This document shows positions 10,301 to 17,796 of a stretch of 64,000 nt of DNA, one piece after another; position 1 is the stretch's first letter, and each line of letters begins with the position of its first letter. Under the pieces are notes generated by a model that was not told the DNA's origin, searched no databases, and saw only the letters and a program-made list of their open reading frames with translations. The stretch is taken from contig NZ_JAKIHN010000009.1 of assembly GCF_021608185.1 (NCBI RefSeq), forward strand, positions 62,001-126,000, read 5' to 3'. The position numbers and the translations under genes were made by a program. Source of the DNA: Flavobacterium anseongense (GTDB lineage: Bacteria > Bacteroidota > Bacteroidia > Flavobacteriales > Flavobacteriaceae).

Positions 10301-11922
10301 GGCTGAGAAGTTATGGTAACTTTTTCAATTACGATTAACTCAGCATTAGCTGAAGTTGCTGCTGGGGAACAATTTCCGCTTACAACACAATTATAATTTG
10401 CTGATGCATCTGTTAAAGCAACAGGATTTATGGTAAGAGTGGCACTTGTTGCCCCTGAAATTGAACCACCATTGCTTAAAGGCGTTGCGCCATTGTACCA
10501 TTGATAAGTCAAACCTGGTCCGGTAGCACTTATGGAAAAGCTAACTGAACTTCCTGAACAAACAGTTTGAGTGGCAAGAGGTTGTGAACTTATCGCAGGT
10601 AACGCCAATACATTTACAGCATTTGTTGTTTTACTACAATTCGTAGTTGAATTGGTAAAAGTAAAAGTTGGACTTCCAACAGCAACACCAGTTACAAGAC
10701 CAGTATTGTCAACAGTTGCGAAAGCGTTATTACTGCTGCTCCATGTCCCTCCTGAATTTGGAGTTAATTGAGCTGTAGCTCCGATACAAACACTAGCAGG
10801 AGATGAAACCACAGGAAGTGCATTAACGGTAACAGTTGTATTTACAGAATTGGTACAACCATTTCCATTAGTATAAGAATAAGTAATTAGTGAAGTTCCA
10901 GCAGAAACACTTGAAACAAGACCACTTGTATTTATAGTGGAAACTCCAGTGGAAGCACTATTCCATGTGCCGCCAGGTGTTGAATTAGACAAAGTGGTTG
11001 TTGAACCAATACAGACTGATGTGTTTCCGGTGATAGGATTTAAAACAGGTAAAGGATTTACGGTAAAATTACTGACGCTGGTTCCGGTTCCTTGCGGAGT
11101 TGTCAAAGAAATTGTTCCCGTTGTAGCACCAGCTGGTAAAGTTGCTGTAACCTGAGTATTATTATCCTGTACAAAACTTGCAGCGGTTCCGTTAAAACTC
11201 ACTGCGGTTGTTCCCGCGATAAATCCACCGGTTATTATTACTGATGTAGTTGAGCCAACACAAGCACTCGATGGAGAAAATCCAATTGTAGTATAATAAA
11301 CTGTAATTTTAATATAATCTACCGTAGCAGTTAAACTATTGTTTGTGTTCACTGATAGTACCGCTCCAAAATTAGTTGCATTGATATCAGCTGGCGTCCA
11401 TGTCGTTCCCCAAGTATCTGTTGATGAACCATAAGTTGCAACAGAAAGAGTCGTAGTATAAGCTGTTGCAGTAGCTTTGTTGGTACCGGTAACAATTCCA
11501 CCCTTTACTAAACTGACAATATTATCTTTTGTTATTCTACCACCATTTGTAGCACTGGTTCTTCGGTTTACGGTAACAGTAATCCCGTTTATTATTGCTC
11601 CGGTTGGAATGGAAAAACCGTAATTAGTTCCTTGCAGATAATCAGTATTTCCTGCGCCACTAAAAACAGCAGTAGCATAATTTGCATCTGCAGTATTAGT
11701 AATGTTTCCTGGATTTGTCCAATCTATATTGGCGCCAGCAACAAAGTTTCCTGTAGTTGGATTATTTGGTCCGGCTGTTTGGGCTGCCGTAAAGTTTACT
11801 GGGAAAAGAGCGAGCGTAACTAGAAGTAGGATATATTTTTGTTTAAAAAATAATTCTAGTACAAATTCAGTTTTTTGAGATAAGTAGTTTTTCTTCATAG
11901 GGCGATGAATTTTAAACTCCAT
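4306..11922 (-). CDS. Giant multidomain Ig-repeat surface protein with T9SS type A sorting domain
   Basis: The 2538-residue frame starts at ATG 11922, but a second ATG at 11898 (MKKNYLS) gives a more usual signal peptide (KYILLLVTLALF...FTAAQT) and is the likelier start. Order: a beta-rich N-terminal domain (~50-215), an IPT/TIG-like domain (~215-290), two Big_2-like domains (~290-440), nine Ig-like repeats of ~93 residues (~445-1280) each with a Cys near the start and a YxCxVSG-like Cys near the end, a jelly-roll or MAM-like region (~1370-1520), more PKD/Ig-like segments, then a ~80-residue C-terminal domain with KLYNILGQ and a GNYIVKV strand, which is the T9SS type A sorting signature. Known role of the signature: export across the outer membrane and cell-surface attachment. 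Adhesion is inferred. Repeats 5-9 are almost identical at DNA level. No partner gene indicates a substrate. Confidence 0.9.
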   Translation of the reverse strand: MEFKIHRPMKKNYLSQKTEFVLELFFKQKYILLLVTLALFPVNFTAAQTAGPNNPTTGNFVAGANIDWTNPGNITNTADANYATAVFSGAGNTDYLQGTNYGFSIPTGAIINGITVTVNRRTSATNGGRITKDNIVSLVKGGIVTGTNKATATAYTTTLSVATYGSSTDTWGTTWTPADINATNFGAVLSVNTNNSLTATVDYIKITVYYTTIGFSPSSACVGSTTSVIITGGFIAGTTAVSFNGTAASFVQDNNTQVTATLPAGATTGTISLTTPQGTGTSVSNFTVNPLPVLNPITGNTSVCIGSTTTLSNSTPGGTWNSASTGVSTINTSGLVSSVSAGTSLITYSYTNGNGCTNSVNTTVTVNALPVVSSPASVCIGATAQLTPNSGGTWSSSNNAFATVDNTGLVTGVAVGSPTFTFTNSTTNCSKTTNAVNVLALPAISSQPLATQTVCSGSSVSFSISATGPGLTYQWYNGATPLSNGGSISGATSATLTINPVALTDASANYNCVVSGNCSPAATSANAELIVIEKVTITSQPVATQTLCIGDTATFVVAATGTGISFQWYKGATALTDGGAISGATTDTLSISPLALSDAAANYYCLVSGTSPCSAVASANSVLNVNQSASITTQPQISQTVCEGNSVSISVAATGGSLVYQWYKGATLLSNGGNISGATSATLTINPVDLGDAASNYNCHVTNGCSSGVTSDDAAIIVNEAVVITSQPVLTQTVCAGSPATFSVTATGTGLSYQWYKGVTALSDGGSISGTTSSTLTINPIVSGDAAANYRCVVSGASPCAAVTSNNAALVVNQLPAITSQPATSQTLCSGSSVSFSVSATGTGLTYQWYNGASLLSNGGSISGATSATLTINPISVSDASSNYRCVVSGSCSPSATSNDAALIVNQVVAITGQPTVTQTVCVGSSATFSVTATGTGLSYQWYKGAAALTDGGAISGATSATLTINPIATGDAATNYRCVVSGASPCAAVTSNNAALVVNQLPAITSQPVASQTLCSGSSVSFSVSATGTGLTYQWYNGASLLSNGGSVTGATTPTLTINPISISDASSNYHCVVSGTCSPSATSNDAALIVNQVVAITGQPTVTQTVCVGSSATFSVTATGTGLSYQWYKGAAALTNGGAISGATSATLTINPIATGDAATNYRCVVSGASPCAAVTSNNTALVVNQLPAITSQPVASQTLCSGSSVSFSVSATGTGLTYQWYNGATLLSNGGSISGATTATLTINPISASDASSNYRCVVSGSCSPSATSNNATLIVNSLSVGGSATITHTANSSGTMVALPTPVSTHTDCHLSSGIIALNGQTGAVLRWESSIDAGNTWLNLGGVGNNTFNYTNATVTTTFRAVVQNASCNITYSTPAILFVIPNIKPSPVTATPSTICAGESTTLTSLSGFSSSQNVQYGGLFNTANPAGWLVDGNAVFSASGDNGNPTTFKETNGNGGTEYNTTSDDKFAIARGNLDSTLQTPIFDLFGLSSANLTFDHAHKLVPGAWGKVELSFNGGATYPVTLATYSGNQGPYNQFNTAVSINLNAYLGYANLRIRFNYHGLQAKLPGFDGDAWVIDNVNIPQAPVPALTSLWTDVTANTTVSVTNATNVSVYPPVTTTYAVTSFLNGCTSYGPEGTTYITVTVNQLPIVTASPTTSCSGDTNVIPLSSAVAGTQTSTVFNWTVAQTDATGGSAGSGSSINQTLTATGTVQGTVTYTITPTANGCIGPPRTIIARVNPRPKADIQPSQTICYGGTATFSVTLEGTGPWNLTYSNGVSTTTVNGITSSPYVFSVSGMTANQTFTITALSDSRCSARPQDLTGAPVVTVLNGTPGLWTGLVSTDWFDCKNWAGGLPSSTIDAQIPTVTISGRMPLIDRTSPFAAAYNYIASARDLIVASGASVTMVATNNSELQISRDWRNSGSFIPGTGTVTFNGATLNQIQNINVGIKTNEAFYNMTLNNSNNAKGISVVDGFQLTVANELSLLSGDLRLVGEAQIIQNGTVANPSAGTGKILKDQQGNRSSYHYNYWSSPVSTNGTNYTIGGILRDGTDSSTNSFNPNAITFGDGAYFADGAITTPVKLGNRWMFKYTSVSTVYAGWQYVGSTGTIGIGEGFTMKGVTGIAPFTTPQNYVFVGKPNNGTIPLSISLNQSYLVGNPYPSALDADEFIKDNIKDGAGRAATNIFNGALYFWDHFGGQSHILNQYIGGYSTYTLMGGVVAISNDPLINANGAMGTRVPKRYIPVAQGFFIGTGSNAALTGNNPGLSTPVTGGTINFKNTQRAFKIESVSNSVFFKSNNQNQTTNDDADNRQKIRLLYQSPSNIHRQILVGVDENTTSFFDVGYDAPIIDENADDLYWKTTDAKLTIQAVSNFNTDQILPLGLKTATAGICTIKINTLENISEDTQLYIHDAETGTDYDIKNADFSISLPIGIYNDRFSLRFSGNALGTNNPAQNSNPVIYFTNSDNILHINTKEIIKNVKLYNILGQFISENKIDNLGSENIEIPYKNLASGNYIVKVITEENRIFAEKIQKK
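8085..9488 (-). repeat. 561-bp tandem super-repeat (two Ig-like domains per unit, about 2.5 copies)
   Basis: Within the giant adhesin gene the sequence GCTGGAAGTTGGTTGAC recurs at 8351, 8912 and 9473, exactly 561 bp apart each time. Unit A is about 9488-8928, unit B about 8927-8367, and a half unit about 8366-8085. Each unit encodes 187 residues: one Ig-like domain starting PAITSQP and one starting VAITGQP. Long stretches are identical in DNA, which points to recent duplication or ongoing gene conversion. Confidence 0.85.
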
Positions 11923-11983
11923 TAATATTATTACGAAATTATACTACCCTTTCAGAGTGCAACAATTTTTCGGTTACACTACT

Positions 11984-12013
11984 TTAAAAATCGATAAAGT
12001 GCAGTTTTTTTAA
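11984..12013. promoter_or_regulatory. Candidate regulatory element shared with the susC upstream region
   Basis: Thirty nt reading TTAAAAATCGATAAAGTGCA followed by GTTTTTTTAA. It aligns with 24317-24347 with two substitutions and one gap. Here it lies 61 nt before the ATG at 11922 of the giant adhesin gene (minus strand). The binding factor is unknown. Confidence 0.5.
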
Positions 12014-12076
12014 ATATTTTTCAAATAAATTAAATTGTAACTATTTGTTTTTCAATAATCTGTGAATTATGCAAGT

Positions 12077-12090
12077 GTGCATTTCAACGA
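12077..12090. promoter_or_regulatory. 14-nt motif GTGCATTTCAACGA (copy 1)
   Basis: An exact match to 48915-48928. Its reverse complement TCGTTGAAATGCAC resembles the core TCGATGAAGTGCAC of the 24324 element (12 of 14), so this divergent intergenic region holds two inverted copies of one motif family. It sits between the divergent adhesin and TPR genes. Confidence 0.45.
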
Positions 12091-12189
12091 ACGAAATGAA
12101 CCTTTCATGGATAAAATTGAAATAAATAAAAGATTGAATTTTTGCTCAATCTTAACAAATACTATTTCAAGAAATAGGTATTAATAGCT

Positions 12190-12197
12190 TATATTTG
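12190..12197 (+). promoter_or_regulatory. -7 box TATATTTG before the TPR gene
   Basis: Matches the Bacteroidetes TAnnTTTG box and ends five bases before the ATG at 12203, implying a very short leader. I see no TTG at a good -33 distance, so the call is moderate. Two small hairpins (12130-12153 and 12162-12177) lie just upstream. Confidence 0.5.
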
Positions 12198-12202
12198 TTT
12201 CT

Positions 12203-12901
12203 ATGAAAAATTGTTTCTCATTTTTACTTTTTTTACCAATGGTGCTCTTTTCTCAAACTAATTTTGAGAAAGCAGAAAAACTATTTAATCAGGAAAAATA
12301 TACTGCGGCTAAACCTATTTTCGAAAGCATTTATAAAGAGAATCCAAATCAATTAAAAACGATAGAGTATTTGGGTGACATTGCCAGTAATTTAAAAGAT
12401 TGGGACAAAGCTGCTTTTTATTACGAAAAACTAAAAACCTTAAAACCCAGTGAAGCCGATTATTATTTCAAGTATGGTGGTGCTTTGGGAATGAAAGCAC
12501 AAACAGGTGGAAAATGGGTTGCCATCGGGCTAATAGGCGATATCAGAAATTCACTCGAAAAAGCAATAGTTATTAATCCAAATCATATTCAAGCACGTTG
12601 GGGACTTATAGAATATTATCTTCAGTTACCCGCATTTGTTGGTGGCAGCGAACGAAAAGCACAACGATATTCAAATGAATTATTTAAAATTTCACCTGTC
12701 GATGGATATCTTTCCAAAGCACATATCGATGAATACTTTAAGCGTTATAAAAATGCTGAAAAAAACTATATTAAAGCTATTGAAATTGGCGGCTCCAAAA
12801 ACACTTACCATCGGTTAGCCGAATTGTATAGAGAAAAATTACATCAACCCGAAAAAGCATTACAAGTTTTACAAGCATACCAAGAAAAAAACAAATCATA
12901 A
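12203..12901 (+). CDS. Exported tetratricopeptide-repeat protein
   Basis: 232 residues. Residues 1-17 are a signal peptide (hydrophobic LLFLPMVLF, cleavage after FSQ). The rest is helical with TPR-like pairs: FEKAEKLFNQEKYTAAKPIF (~21-40), a second around WDKAAFYYEKLKTLKP (~68-83), one near SLEKAIVINPNHIQARW (~113-129), and two more at ~180-225 including AEKNYIKAIEIGG and ALQVLQAYQEK. TPR units bind protein partners, so a periplasmic scaffold is likely, but the sequence does not show which partner. The gene leads the run to mpl, whose ATG lies 3 nt after its stop, so the two are almost certainly co-transcribed. The -7 box five bases before the ATG supports this start. Confidence 0.8.
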   Translation: MKNCFSFLLFLPMVLFSQTNFEKAEKLFNQEKYTAAKPIFESIYKENPNQLKTIEYLGDIASNLKDWDKAAFYYEKLKTLKPSEADYYFKYGGALGMKAQTGGKWVAIGLIGDIRNSLEKAIVINPNHIQARWGLIEYYLQLPAFVGGSERKAQRYSNELFKISPVDGYLSKAHIDEYFKRYKNAEKNYIKAIEIGGSKNTYHRLAELYREKLHQPEKALQVLQAYQEKNKS

Positions 12902-12904
12902 AAC

Positions 12905-14260
12905 ATGCGTACACATTTCATTGCCATTGGCGGCGCTGCCATGCACAACCTTGCTTTAGCATTACACAATAAAGGATATAAAGTTACCGGAAGCGATGAT
13001 GCCATATTTGAACCTTCCAAATCACGATTAGAAAAAAAAGGATTATTACCGGCAGAATTTGGCTGGTTTCCTGAAAAACTAACATCAGATATTGAAGCCA
13101 TAATTTTGGGAATGCACGCCAAAGCTGATAATCCTGAATTGTTGAAAGCTCAGGAATTAGGATTGAAAATCTATTCGTATCCGGAATTTTTATACGAGCA
13201 ATCTAAAAATAAAACCCGAGTAGTTATTGGTGGTTCGCACGGAAAAACAACTATCACTTCGATGATTTTACATGTGATGCATTATCATAATATTGAAGTC
13301 GATTATATGGTTGGTGCACAGTTAGAAGGTTTTGACACCATGGTTCATTTGACACACGAAAATGACTTTATCGTTTTGGAAGGCGACGAGTATTTATCTT
13401 CACCAATCGACAGGCGACCAAAGTTTCATTTGTACCAACCAAATATAGCGTTACTTTCAGGAATTGCGTGGGATCATATTAATGTGTTTCCAACTTTTGA
13501 AAATTATGTAGAGCAATTTGAAATATTTGTTAACCAAATAACCAAAGGCGGAATTTTAGTCTATAACGAAGAAGACGAAACGGTTAAAAAAGTTGCTGAA
13601 GAAACCACCAATACCATCAGAAGATTGCCTTATAGCACTCCAAGTTACTCTGTTGAAGACGGAACGACATTGTTAGACACACCCGAAGGCCCAATGCCAA
13701 TTGAAGTTTTTGGTGCACACAACCTTAATAATCTGGCTGGCGCCAAATGGATTTGCCAAAATATGGGCGTTGATGAAGCCGATTTTTACGAAGCGATTGC
13801 AAGTTTCAAAGGCGCATCAAAACGTTTAGAAAAAATTGCCGAAGGAAAAGGTAAAGTAGCTTATAAAGATTTTGCACATTCACCAAGTAAAGTATCGGCA
13901 ACAACCAAAGCCGTAAAAGCACAATATCCAAACAGAAAACTAGTTGCTTGTTTGGAACTTCATACATACAGCAGTTTGAATGCAGAATTCCTAAAAGAAT
14001 ACGAAGGAGCACTCGATGCTGCTGATGTTGCTGTTGTTTTCTATTCGCCCGATGCAGTTAAAATTAAGCAATTGGAAGAAGTTAGCTATGACCAAATTGC
14101 ACAATCTTTTAAGCGTGATGATTTGATTATTTATACCAATCCGACTGAGTTTAAGGATTTCCTTTTTAATTACGATTTAAGTAATTCAGCTTTGCTTTTA
14201 ATGAGTTCCGGAAATTATGGTGGATTAAATTTTGATGAGGTTAAAGGATTAATTAATTAA
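12905..14260 (+). CDS. mpl: UDP-N-acetylmuramate:L-alanyl-gamma-D-glutamyl-meso-diaminopimelate ligase
   Basis: 451 residues, the usual length for Mpl, a cytoplasmic Mur-ligase paralogue that joins recycled murein tripeptide to UDP-MurNAc. The N-terminal UDP-binding domain opens HFIAIGGAAMHNLALAL, the Mpl form rather than the MurC form. The ATP P-loop is GGSHGKTT at 109-116, the central domain carries LEGDEYLSSPIDRRPKF, and the C-terminal Mur domain contains DFAHSPSK in place of the MurC motif. It lies 3 nt after the TPR gene and 28 nt before radC. No other recycling genes are adjacent. MurC is the alternative but fits the N-terminal and HSPSK motifs less well. Confidence 0.9.
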   Translation: MRTHFIAIGGAAMHNLALALHNKGYKVTGSDDAIFEPSKSRLEKKGLLPAEFGWFPEKLTSDIEAIILGMHAKADNPELLKAQELGLKIYSYPEFLYEQSKNKTRVVIGGSHGKTTITSMILHVMHYHNIEVDYMVGAQLEGFDTMVHLTHENDFIVLEGDEYLSSPIDRRPKFHLYQPNIALLSGIAWDHINVFPTFENYVEQFEIFVNQITKGGILVYNEEDETVKKVAEETTNTIRRLPYSTPSYSVEDGTTLLDTPEGPMPIEVFGAHNLNNLAGAKWICQNMGVDEADFYEAIASFKGASKRLEKIAEGKGKVAYKDFAHSPSKVSATTKAVKAQYPNRKLVACLELHTYSSLNAEFLKEYEGALDAADVAVVFYSPDAVKIKQLEEVSYDQIAQSFKRDDLIIYTNPTEFKDFLFNYDLSNSALLLMSSGNYGGLNFDEVKGLIN

Positions 14261-14288
14261 AATTCTTACATTTATCATTATTTTGATA

Positions 14289-14984
14289 ATGATGAATGAA
14301 CATAATTTCTCCATAAAACATTGGGCAGAAGATGATAAGCCACGTGAAAAGCTAATGTTGAAAGGCAAACTTTCATTAAGTGATGCCGAGTTGGTTGCTA
14401 TTCTCATTGGTTCCGGAAACAGAAATGAAAGTGCGGTAAGTCTGAGCAAAAGAATCTTGTCAAGTGTCGATAACAACTTAAATGCTCTAGGAAAATTATC
14501 CTTAAAACAATTAATGGAATTCAAAGGAATAGGCGAGGCGAAGGCAGTTTCCATTTCAGCTGCTTTAGAATTAGGAAGACGTCGCAGAGCGGAAGAAACT
14601 GTTGAACTTCAAAAAATAACCTCAAGCAAAGTTGTTTTTGAAATCATGCAGCCTGTAATTGGCGAATTACCACACGAAGAATTTTGGGTTTTGTATCTGA
14701 ATAATTCCAATAAAGTAATTCACAAATCACAACTTTCTAAAGGCGGAATTACCGGAACAGTGGTCGATGTGCGATTAATATTCAAAACTGCTTTGGAACA
14801 AGGAGCAATTTCCATAATTTTGACGCACAATCATCCTTCGGGCAAACTCTTGGCAAGTGATGCCGACAAGGATATTACCAAAAAACTAAAAGTGGCAGGA
14901 GAACAATTAGACATCAAAGTGCTCGACCATATTATCATTACCGAAACCGGTTATTTTAGCTTTCAGGATGAAGGTATTTTTTAA
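14289..14984 (+). CDS. radC: RadC-family JAB1/MPN domain protein
   Basis: 231 residues from ATG 14289. A longer frame begins at a TTG (14283), which I reject; ATG 14292 is also possible. Residues ~25-100 hold a UPF0758 N-terminal helical region with a helix-hairpin-helix (EFKGIGEAKA, ~77-86). The C-terminal JAB1/MPN domain carries an intact JAMM zinc site: H180, H182, S190, D193 in HNHPSGKLLASDAD. Members are annotated as DNA repair proteins by history, but the activity is not established. The start codon lies in the palindrome ATCATTAT-TTTG-ATAATGAT (14274-14293), which could hide it in a hairpin. The stop is 1 nt before the next gene, so coupling is likely. Confidence 0.88.
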   Translation: MMNEHNFSIKHWAEDDKPREKLMLKGKLSLSDAELVAILIGSGNRNESAVSLSKRILSSVDNNLNALGKLSLKQLMEFKGIGEAKAVSISAALELGRRRRAEETVELQKITSSKVVFEIMQPVIGELPHEEFWVLYLNNSNKVIHKSQLSKGGITGTVVDVRLIFKTALEQGAISIILTHNHPSGKLLASDADKDITKKLKVAGEQLDIKVLDHIIITETGYFSFQDEGIF

Positions 14985-14985
14985 A

Positions 14986-15669
14986 ATGGAAAACATTACA
15001 GACATTTTCTTCGATTTAGATCACACACTTTGGGACTTTGATGCCAATTCTGTTTTAGCATTTGATAAAATATTTGCCGAACAACATCCAACTATTGATA
15101 CTAAAACCTTTATTGAAATTTACGCACCAATAAATCAGGCTTGTTGGAAGTTGTATCAGGTCGATAAAATTACGCATCAGGAATTGCGTTATAATCGTTT
15201 ACGTCAATCGTTTGATGTTTTAAACTATTCTATTTCTGATGAAGAAATCAATAAAATCTCCGATGATTATATTGCCTTTTTGCCTGATAATAATCAGTTG
15301 TTTGAAGGCGCGATTGAAGTGTTGGAATACCTGACTCCAAAGTATAATCTGCATATTATTACCAATGGTTTTGCCGAAGTGCAAGGAAAGAAAATCAACA
15401 ATTCGGGTTTAGCAGATTATTTTAAAACCATTACCAATTCGGAAATGGCAGGAATGAAAAAACCACACGCCACAATATTCGAATATGCACTATCTTTGGC
15501 TAACACAAAAAAAGAAAACGCGATCATGATTGGCGATTGTATCGATGCCGATGTGCGTGGCGCAATAGATTTTGGAATGAAAGCTATACTGTTTGATGAA
15601 AAGGGAATATATAATGAAGAAGGATTGCATACTATTAATCATTTATTAGAATTAAAAAAAATATTGTAA
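14986..15669 (+). CDS. HAD-superfamily hydrolase, YjjG type (noncanonical 5'-nucleotidase family)
   Basis: 227 residues from ATG 14986. A longer frame from 14968 would overlap radC and add six residues outside the fold, so I chose the later start one base after the radC stop. HAD motif I is DLDHTLWDF (nucleophile D10, acid/base D12), motif II is the ITNG segment, motif III Lys is in GMKKPHATIF, and motif IV is GDCIDADVRGA. The DHTLWDF form and C1 cap match the YjjG group, which removes phosphate from nucleoside monophosphates, including damaged ones. The substrate here is inferred. The next gene starts 1 nt after the stop. Confidence 0.85.
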   Translation: MENITDIFFDLDHTLWDFDANSVLAFDKIFAEQHPTIDTKTFIEIYAPINQACWKLYQVDKITHQELRYNRLRQSFDVLNYSISDEEINKISDDYIAFLPDNNQLFEGAIEVLEYLTPKYNLHIITNGFAEVQGKKINNSGLADYFKTITNSEMAGMKKPHATIFEYALSLANTKKENAIMIGDCIDADVRGAIDFGMKAILFDEKGIYNEEGLHTINHLLELKKIL

Positions 15670-15670
15670 A

Positions 15671-16396
15671 ATGAAGAGACTTGTATTGTTGTTTATTTTG
15701 ATCTCGAGCTATGCCTTTTCGCAAAGCGTTAATGATTATCAATATGTGATTGTGCCTGTAAAGTTTGATTTTTTTAAAAAAGACGATCAGTATGGGCTGA
15801 ATACATTAACCAAATTATTGCTGCAGAAATATGGTTTTAAAGCGTATTTAAGCAATGAAGAAATCCCACAAAATGTAGAGCGATGTAATTTTTTATATGC
15901 TAATGTTCTAGAAAAAAATGGTGTATTCATTACTAAAGTTAAAATAGTTTTGAAAGATTGTCAAGAGAAAGTGATATTTGAAACTCAATTTGGCGAAAGT
16001 CGAGAGAAAGAATTTGCAGTGGCTTATAATCTGGCATTGCGTGATACCGGAAAATCGTTTGATAAATTAGATTATAAATATAATGGAGTAAACAGGAATG
16101 TTACTCAGGCAACTACTGTCATAAATCAGATAGAAACTGAGCCGATAGTCAATTCAGGTTCGACCGCAACTAGCAATGAGACATTTTATTTTGCACAACC
16201 AATTGCAAACGGTTACCAAGTGGTTGATAGCGAACCAAAAGTGATTATGAAGTTAATTAACACTTCTCAAAAATATATTTTCCTTGCAGAAAAAGGAGAT
16301 AAGAAAGGAGTAGTATTGCCAAAAGGGGATAAATGGGTTTTTGAATATTACGAAAACGGAAAAACATTTTCAGAACCCTTGAATCTGAAGTTTTAA
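15671..16396 (+). CDS. Exported protein of unknown function
   Basis: 241 residues; I do not recognise a characterised family. Residues 1-18 are a signal peptide (LVLLFILISSYAFSQ). An alpha/beta segment at ~20-130 contains YVIVPVKFDFFKKDDQYGLN and a Cys pair (in RCNFLYAN and KDCQEK). A Ser/Thr/Asn-rich linker lies at ~140-170. A short beta-rich tail (~180-241) has KYIFLAEKGDKKGVVLPKGD. This layout resembles conserved flavobacterial periplasmic proteins of unknown role. The ATG follows the phosphatase stop by one base, so it closes the mpl-radC-HAD run. Confidence 0.75.
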   Translation: MKRLVLLFILISSYAFSQSVNDYQYVIVPVKFDFFKKDDQYGLNTLTKLLLQKYGFKAYLSNEEIPQNVERCNFLYANVLEKNGVFITKVKIVLKDCQEKVIFETQFGESREKEFAVAYNLALRDTGKSFDKLDYKYNGVNRNVTQATTVINQIETEPIVNSGSTATSNETFYFAQPIANGYQVVDSEPKVIMKLINTSQKYIFLAEKGDKKGVVLPKGDKWVFEYYENGKTFSEPLNLKF

Positions 16397-16428
16397 TTTA
16401 GTTTTCTGCTGAATACTGCGACTGAAAA

Positions 16429-17706
16429 CTAGTAACCATACTTATCCTTCCAGCGATTCTTTAAGAAGTTACGCAATTCGTTCTCACGAGCATTGTTTCC
16501 GGGTTTGTAGAAAGCCGTATTTTTGATTTCATCGGGTAAATATTCCTGAGCCGAAAAATTATTTTCATAGCTGTGTGAATATTGATATTCTTCACCATAA
16601 CCCAATTCCTTCATTAGTTTTGTTGGCGCATTTCGCAAATGAATTGGTACCGATAAATCGCCTGTTTGCTTCACCATTTGTTGTGCTTCACCAATTGCCA
16701 TATAACTCGCATTGCTTTTGGCAGAAGTGGCCAAATAAACCGCACATTGGCTCAGGATAATTCTACTTTCGGGATAGCCAATGGTTGAAACCGCCTGAAA
16801 TGTATTATTCGCCATGATAAAGGCAGTCGGATTGGCATTGCCAATATCTTCGCTGGAAAGAATTAGCATTCGTCGGGCAATGAACTTTACATCTTCGCCG
16901 CCTTCAATCATTCGGGCCAACCAATACACAGCGCCATTTGGATCACTTCCACGAATGGATTTTATAAACGCCGAAACGATATCGTAATGTTGTTCACCGG
17001 TTTTATCATAAAGCACGGTGTTTTGTTGTACTAATTCTAAAACTTTGTCGTTGGTTATTGTAATTTGACCTTCAGGGCTTGCGTTTACGACCAGTTCAAA
17101 AATATTTAATAGCTTTCGACCATCGCCACCGGAAAGTCGGAGTAGCGCTTCTGTTTCTTTTAGTTTTATTTTTTTGGAAGCCATAAAGGTATCTTCCTTG
17201 ATAGCCCGATTTAATAAAGCCAATAAATCGTCTTTAGAAAACGGATTTAAAATATACACCTGACAACGTGACAAAAGCGCCGGAATAACTTCAAAACTCG
17301 GGTTTTCGGTTGTAGCTCCAATTAGGGTTATCCAACCTTTTTCTACAGCTGCCAATAGCGAATCCTGTTGCGATTTGCTAAAGCGGTGAATCTCATCAAT
17401 AAACAGAATTGGATTTTTTGCTGTGAATAGTCCGCCACTAAGTTTGGCTTTGTCAATTACATCGCGAATGTCTTTTACACCACTGTTTATAGCACTTAAC
17501 TCATAAAACGGGCGATTACTTTGCTTGGCTATAATTTGCGCCAAAGTTGTTTTTCCGGTTCCGGGTGAACCCCAAAATATCATTGATGGAATTACACCAC
17601 GGGCAATTTGTTGCGTTAACGAACCATTTTCGCCAACAAGATGTAATTGGCTGATATAATCTTCTAATCGCTGCGGTCTGATGCGTTCGGCAAGTGGTGC
17701 TTCCAT
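16429..17706 (-). CDS. rarA: Replication-associated recombination AAA+ ATPase RarA (MgsA)
   Basis: 425 residues, normal for RarA, the Mgs1/WRNIP1 homologue that acts as a tetrameric clamp-loader-like ATPase at stalled replication forks. Seen: N-terminal [18 protein letters not shown], Walker A GSPGTGKT (46-53), Walker [10 protein letters not shown] (101-109), sensor 1 GATTENPSF (130-138), and the arginine-finger region LLSRC (~145-148). A C-terminal helical region contains [20 protein letters not shown] and the family's YSHSYENN near the end. It is divergent from the rhomboid gene (90 nt between starts) and convergent with the unknown exported gene. Confidence 0.94.
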   Translation of the reverse strand: MEAPLAERIRPQRLEDYISQLHLVGENGSLTQQIARGVIPSMIFWGSPGTGKTTLAQIIAKQSNRPFYELSAINSGVKDIRDVIDKAKLSGGLFTAKNPILFIDEIHRFSKSQQDSLLAAVEKGWITLIGATTENPSFEVIPALLSRCQVYILNPFSKDDLLALLNRAIKEDTFMASKKIKLKETEALLRLSGGDGRKLLNIFELVVNASPEGQITITNDKVLELVQQNTVLYDKTGEQHYDIVSAFIKSIRGSDPNGAVYWLARMIEGGEDVKFIARRMLILSSEDIGNANPTAFIMANNTFQAVSTIGYPESRIILSQCAVYLATSAKSNASYMAIGEAQQMVKQTGDLSVPIHLRNAPTKLMKELGYGEEYQYSHSYENNFSAQEYLPDEIKNTAFYKPGNNARENELRNFLKNRWKDKYGY

Positions 17707-17796
17707 GTTGTAAAAGTAAATATTTCTGCCAAAATATCATTGTTTTAAATTTGGCTGTATTTTTGACAATAGCAAAAAACAATTTTAGCTTTAGCA

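Noticed and set aside
8085..10590. Regular repeats that could be mistaken for a CRISPR array
   Set aside because: The units are in-frame Ig-like coding repeats of ~280 bp with no short repeat-spacer pattern and no cas genes.
16399..16431. Hairpin TAGTTTTC...GAAAACTA between convergent genes as a terminator
   Set aside because: The 17-nt loop is large, the stem is short and there is no T-run; it also overlaps the rarA stop.
17758..17793. Promoter boxes TATTTTTG or TTG-N20-TAGCTTTA before the rhomboid gene
   Set aside because: Two competing weak arrangements; neither has both boxes at good spacing, so I did not annotate one.
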